A stretch of DNA of 54,765 nucleotides from an uncultured Muribaculaceae bacterium. Its GTDB lineage: Bacteria > Bacteroidota > Bacteroidia > Bacteroidales > Muribaculaceae. Both the position numbers and the translations under genes were made by a program. The stretch spans positions 1-54,765 of the forward strand of contig CALUMZ010000010.1 of NCBI GenBank assembly GCA_944321865.1, in the 5' to 3' direction. The notes under the pieces are model-generated. The model worked only from the letters and a program-made list of their open reading frames with translations. It was not told the origin of the DNA and did no database searches. Position 1 is the stretch's first letter; each line of letters opens with the position of its first letter. This document shows, piece by piece, positions 52,434 to 54,765 of this stretch.

Positions 52434-52907
52434 TCAAACAAGTTCGGCCACAAACACCCATATAAAGTAGCCGCATACGGCACACTTCAACACCGTCCCG
52501 AGCAAGAATCCCAGCAACGATCCAATACCCGACTTTAGTGCCTGCTTAGTCTTGGTTCCTCCCATCATTTCGCCCACAAGAGCTCCAAGGAAAGGCCCCA
52601 ACACAATTCCCCAAGGCATGAAAAACAGTCCTATCACAGTGCCTACAACACAGCCCCACGAGCCCCATTTGCTGCCGCCGAAATATTTTGTGCCGAGCAT
52701 CGGTATGAAATAGTCTATGACCAATGTCGCCACGACGACGGCGAGCCATATCAGCAATGAGGCCGTAGAAAAATCGGCCTTATCGGAGAAATGCAGCAAC
52801 AGTATCCCGACGTAAGACAGCGGCGGTCCCGGCAACACGGGCAAAATGCAGCCCAAGAATCCTACAATCACGCACACAGCCCCCAATACTATCAAAACAA
52901 TATCCAT
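52434..52907 (-). CDS. DUF456 family membrane protein
   Basis: A 157-residue, very hydrophobic protein with about four or five membrane segments and glycine-zipper-like stretches (GFLGCILPVLPGPPLSYVGILLL, GVVLGPFLGALVGEMMGG-like segments, SGIGSLLGFLLGTVLK). The GCILPxLPGPP motif is the family hallmark. Its function is unknown. It is a single gene with its own promoter. Confidence 0.88.
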   Translation of the reverse strand: MDIVLIVLGAVCVIVGFLGCILPVLPGPPLSYVGILLLHFSDKADFSTASLLIWLAVVVATLVIDYFIPMLGTKYFGGSKWGSWGCVVGTVIGLFFMPWGIVLGPFLGALVGEMMGGTKTKQALKSGIGSLLGFLLGTVLKCAVCGYFIWVFVAELV

Positions 52908-52933
52908 ATATACTCGAGTACAATTATTTTGTG

Positions 52934-52965
52934 TAAAGATACACTATTAATATATCCACAGCAAA
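52934..52965 (-). promoter_or_regulatory. Promoter of the DUF456 gene
   Basis: On the minus strand TTTG (52965-52962), 20 bp, TATCTTTA (52941-52934), one mismatch in the -7 box, 27 bp before the ATG. Confidence 0.6.
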
Positions 52966-53012
52966 TTGTTTGTTCAAGTTGTTTATTTATAAGATTTTAT
53001 GTAATATGATTG

Positions 53013-53160
53013 TAGAGGGTGTATCAAAATGCGATTTTGCCATGAGTAGAGACGTGGCGTGCCGCGTCTCGATGTTCGCAACAACATATAAAACATTCAA
53101 TATCAATAGTTTATCCAATCAGATTGTAGAGACGCAAAATTTTGCGTCTCTACTGCCACA
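53013..53160 (-). repeat. 177-bp MITE-like element, truncated copy H
   Basis: Reverse orientation: perfect left TIR, second hairpin (GAGACGTGGC / GCCGCGTCTC), linker and the 28-bp palindrome (53126-53153). The sequence then breaks off after CTGCCACA, so the right terminus is lost. The break lies about 50 bp before the toxin remnant. Confidence 0.88.
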
Positions 53161-53208
53161 ATGCTGTGGGATGGGGTAGCTTTCCCCCAATGTGGCTATG
53201 CGGCGTAA

Positions 53209-53406
53209 CTTGTTTTTGACAACAAAGGAAATGCACTTCCGTTTAATAATGGAAAAGGGAGCCATGCTCATGTATGGGAAGAAAATCCCAAAGGGTATCT
53301 TGAACGCAAGAGCCACGACAAGAAAAACAGTTATCCGATTGATTCAAAATACGATTCACTGATAAAAGAAATAGAGAAGTTCAATAAACAAAAAAATAAA
53401 TTATGA
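53209..53406 (+). pseudogene. C-terminal remnant of a polymorphic toxin
   Basis: A 65-codon open stretch (LVFDNKGNALPFNNGKGSHAHVWEE ... IEKFNKQKNKL) ends in TGA overlapping the next gene's ATG as ATGA (53403-53406). It has no start codon and follows an in-frame TAA at 53206. The tail, with GKGSHAH followed by basic and aspartate-rich residues and a final helix IEKFNK, resembles the C-terminal nuclease-type toxin domains of contact-dependent or RHS-like proteins as I remember them. The main body of the gene is gone, replaced by truncated repeat copy H and filler. Confidence 0.6.
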
Positions 53407-53822
53407 TCGAGAAAACTAATAGGAAAGTTGTCCTTCACAATTTTTATGGAGAAGGACGCGACATATATGAAGACGAATTAGGTTGGAGGGCAGATAGCAA
53501 ACGTGAAGCCGGCTCAGTGGTTTCAAGAGATATATTTCGTTTTGAGATAGAAGAAGTTGGCCTCAATCTTGCTTTTTACTACTTGGATGATGACACATTC
53601 TATGGCATACACAGAGAAAGTTATCCAATAGTGTGCAAAGTACTTCCCCGGGATAGAAGCCGTAGTAAATACGTTGGCTATCAGTGTGATGGCGATACAC
53701 ATGCCGACGGAAAAGTTATTGCGTCATTTGATGACGAGCATGACATCTGGGACAATCTGAAAATTAACGGGCACTCATTGGAAGAGGTTCTTCGCCGTTC
53801 CTACATAATCGGGTTGAATTAA
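53403..53822 (+). CDS. Orphan immunity-like protein
   Basis: A 139-residue small acidic soluble protein (EEVGLNLAFYYLDDDTFYGIHRESY, DDEHDIWDNLKINGHSLEEVLRRSY) with no signal peptide. Its ATG overlaps the toxin-tail stop codon (ATGA), the usual layout of a toxin C-terminus followed by its cognate immunity gene. I do not recognise a named family. It appears intact, whereas the toxin is a fragment, so it may protect against toxins delivered by neighbours. Base composition is AT-richer than most of the window, in keeping with transfer. Confidence 0.65.
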   Translation: MIEKTNRKVVLHNFYGEGRDIYEDELGWRADSKREAGSVVSRDIFRFEIEEVGLNLAFYYLDDDTFYGIHRESYPIVCKVLPRDRSRSKYVGYQCDGDTHADGKVIASFDDEHDIWDNLKINGHSLEEVLRRSYIIGLN

Positions 53823-53866
53823 CCCAAAAAGGTTTAATGTCCGTTTTTTTTGTTAACACATAGCAG

Positions 53867-53945
53867 TATAGGGTGAATCAAAAATATGAAAAATGCTAAA
53901 AAGGGCGGCGGAGCTGCCCCTTTTCCCATTTTGGCACACCCTCTA
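53867..53945. repeat. Short 79-bp element with ends like the 177-bp family
   Basis: It starts TATAGGGTGAATCAAAAAT and ends ATTTTGGCACACCCTCTA, close to the TIRs of the long family. The interior is a different hairpin (AAAAGGGCGGC / GCTGCCCCTTTT with a 3-nt loop region). The GACGC palindromes are absent. Confidence 0.6.
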
Positions 53946-53971
53946 CACATGCTCGCTATGGCATAAACCTG

Positions 53972-54628
53972 TCACTTTATGGCGAAGGTTGCCGTTACCG
54001 AGCTGCGCAATTTTATCACGCCTTGCTTGCAGTCGGCTTTGTCGTGGCGTTGGTCGGGGTGAACCACCACACTCACCACGTCGCCTAATTTCACTCCGGC
54101 TGTTTCGGCAATGTCGTGTGCGCCGTCGGTAGCCTTGGCAAGAGCCTCGGCACGCACTTCGCTGCGGTATTCGTCGAGCTTGCTGCTTGATATGTCGGCA
54201 ACGTCTATGTTGCCCACCATACGCCTGTCGAGTGCCTTCTTTATTTTATCTACCATGGAGAAATCGTTGAGCGTCACTTCGTAGGCACGGCGTTGGCCGC
54301 GGAAGCGCGGGGCACGGCGACGAATGGCCGATGAATCTTTTACATGCCTCTGCAAGACACCTGCACGAATAGCCGGCCGCTTGAAAGCAACGTCACGCCG
54401 CATGTCGGCTCTGAAAGGAGGCACACCGCGCATGCCGCGCACATCTGTTTTCTTGATTTTGTCGCCCGAGATGCCCAACGCCTTGAGTTGGGCAAAAAAC
54501 TCTTCCTCAACCTTGTCAATCGACACCCTGCCACTGTCGGCATACTCCTTCAGGCACACTACGAGCTTCACGCAATCGGGAGCCACCTCTTCGCTCGATG
54601 TTCCGGTAACTTGAACTATAAAATCCCT
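53972..54628 (-). pseudogene. Decapitated SIMPL-domain (DUF541) protein gene
   Basis: The frame is open from 54628 to the stop at 53972 and encodes about 218 residues: RDFIVQVTGTSSEEVAPD, then a SIMPL domain with KIKKALDRRMVGNIDVADISSSKLDEYRSEVRAEALAKATDGA, ending SVTATFAIK. In intact relatives a signal peptide precedes the IxVTGTAExxVxPD segment; here an in-frame TGA lies just upstream (54629-54631) and no ATG is available. GTG near 54586 could initiate, but the product would lack export and the first strand. I call it a pseudogene; a frameshift or deletion at about 54630 is likely. SIMPL proteins are periplasmic, of unclear function. Confidence 0.7.
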
Positions 54629-54765
54629 TCAGAAGACGTAATATGCAGGCCGGCAGCTTCGATTAGCGGACGGTCTTTCTTCATGGTTTCGGCTGCCATC
54701 CACTTTTTGCCTATGCGGACAGTGCGCACCCGGCTGAGACTTCTGACCATATCCATAGGGGCGAA
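54616..54765 (-). CDS. C-terminal end of an unidentified protein, cut by the window edge
   Basis: Forty-nine residues (FAPMDMVRSLSRVRTVRIGKK ... AAGLHITSSEGIL) are followed by TAG at 54616-54618. The gene begins beyond the window. It is basic near RVRTVRIGKKW. It faintly recalls the tails of DDE transposases of the IS1634/IS4 kind, but I am not confident. It overlaps the 5' remains of the SIMPL gene by 13 bp, so the junction is the scar of a rearrangement. Confidence 0.5.
   Translation of the reverse strand, partial: FAPMDMVRSLSRVRTVRIGKKWMAAETMKKDRPLIEAAGLHITSSEGIL

Overview
The window reads as a chromosomal segment of a Bacteroidetes bacterium of the order Bacteroidales. This rests on the promoter style (TTTG, 19-21 bp, TAnnTTTG), a SusC/RagA-type TonB-dependent receptor with a partner lipoprotein, secreted C10 proteases ending in type IX-secretion-like sorting domains, weak Shine-Dalgarno sequences and many secreted or lipoprotein products. 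Family Muribaculaceae is a guess from overall gene content; nothing here proves it.

Layout. 0.15-3.2 kb: an MBOAT acyltransferase and its SGNH-esterase partner (minus strand). 3.4-8.0 kb: a secreted endonuclease I and a large fibronectin-III repeat protein (plus strand). 8.1-16.5 kb: a minus-strand housekeeping run mnmG-apt-uvrC-dtd-mazG-like-deoC, with ybeY upstream. A two-gene ATPase/TOPRIM cassette with its own promoter is wedged between the mazG-like gene and deoC, and a near-perfect parS site lies between mnmG and apt. 16.9-23.2 kb: AlkD-like glycosylase, a small membrane protein, proB-proA and a C10 protease. 23.6-30.0 kb: lipoprotein, rubrerythrin, frr-pyrH (minus), aroQ, pyk and an O-methyltransferase. 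30.2-39.0 kb (minus): a second C10 protease, then an OB-fold lipoprotein in an operon with a TonB-dependent receptor. 39.5-45.2 kb: a complete RND efflux operon with ATGA overlaps. 45.4-52.9 kb: an LTA-synthase-like phosphotransferase/sulfatase, a tRNA with anticodon CAU, umuC, an FMN oxidoreductase, tyrS and a DUF456 membrane protein. 53.2-54.8 kb is a genomic scrapyard: the tail of a polymorphic toxin with an intact coupled immunity-like gene, a decapitated SIMPL-domain gene, and the end of another open frame cut by the window edge.

The most unusual layer is non-coding. A 177-bp repeat with 18-bp terminal inverted repeats (TIRs) and two internal hairpins is scattered through the intergenic spaces: three full-length 177-bp copies, a 176-bp copy, and several truncated, degenerate or nested ones. 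One copy has a rebuilt, still perfectly self-complementary palindrome centre, which suggests that the hairpin is maintained. A second repeat family (about 140 bp) sits beside ends of the first. A separate 190-bp element has 21-bp perfect TIRs. No transposase for any of them is visible here.

All functional assignments come from reading protein motifs by eye; no database search was possible.
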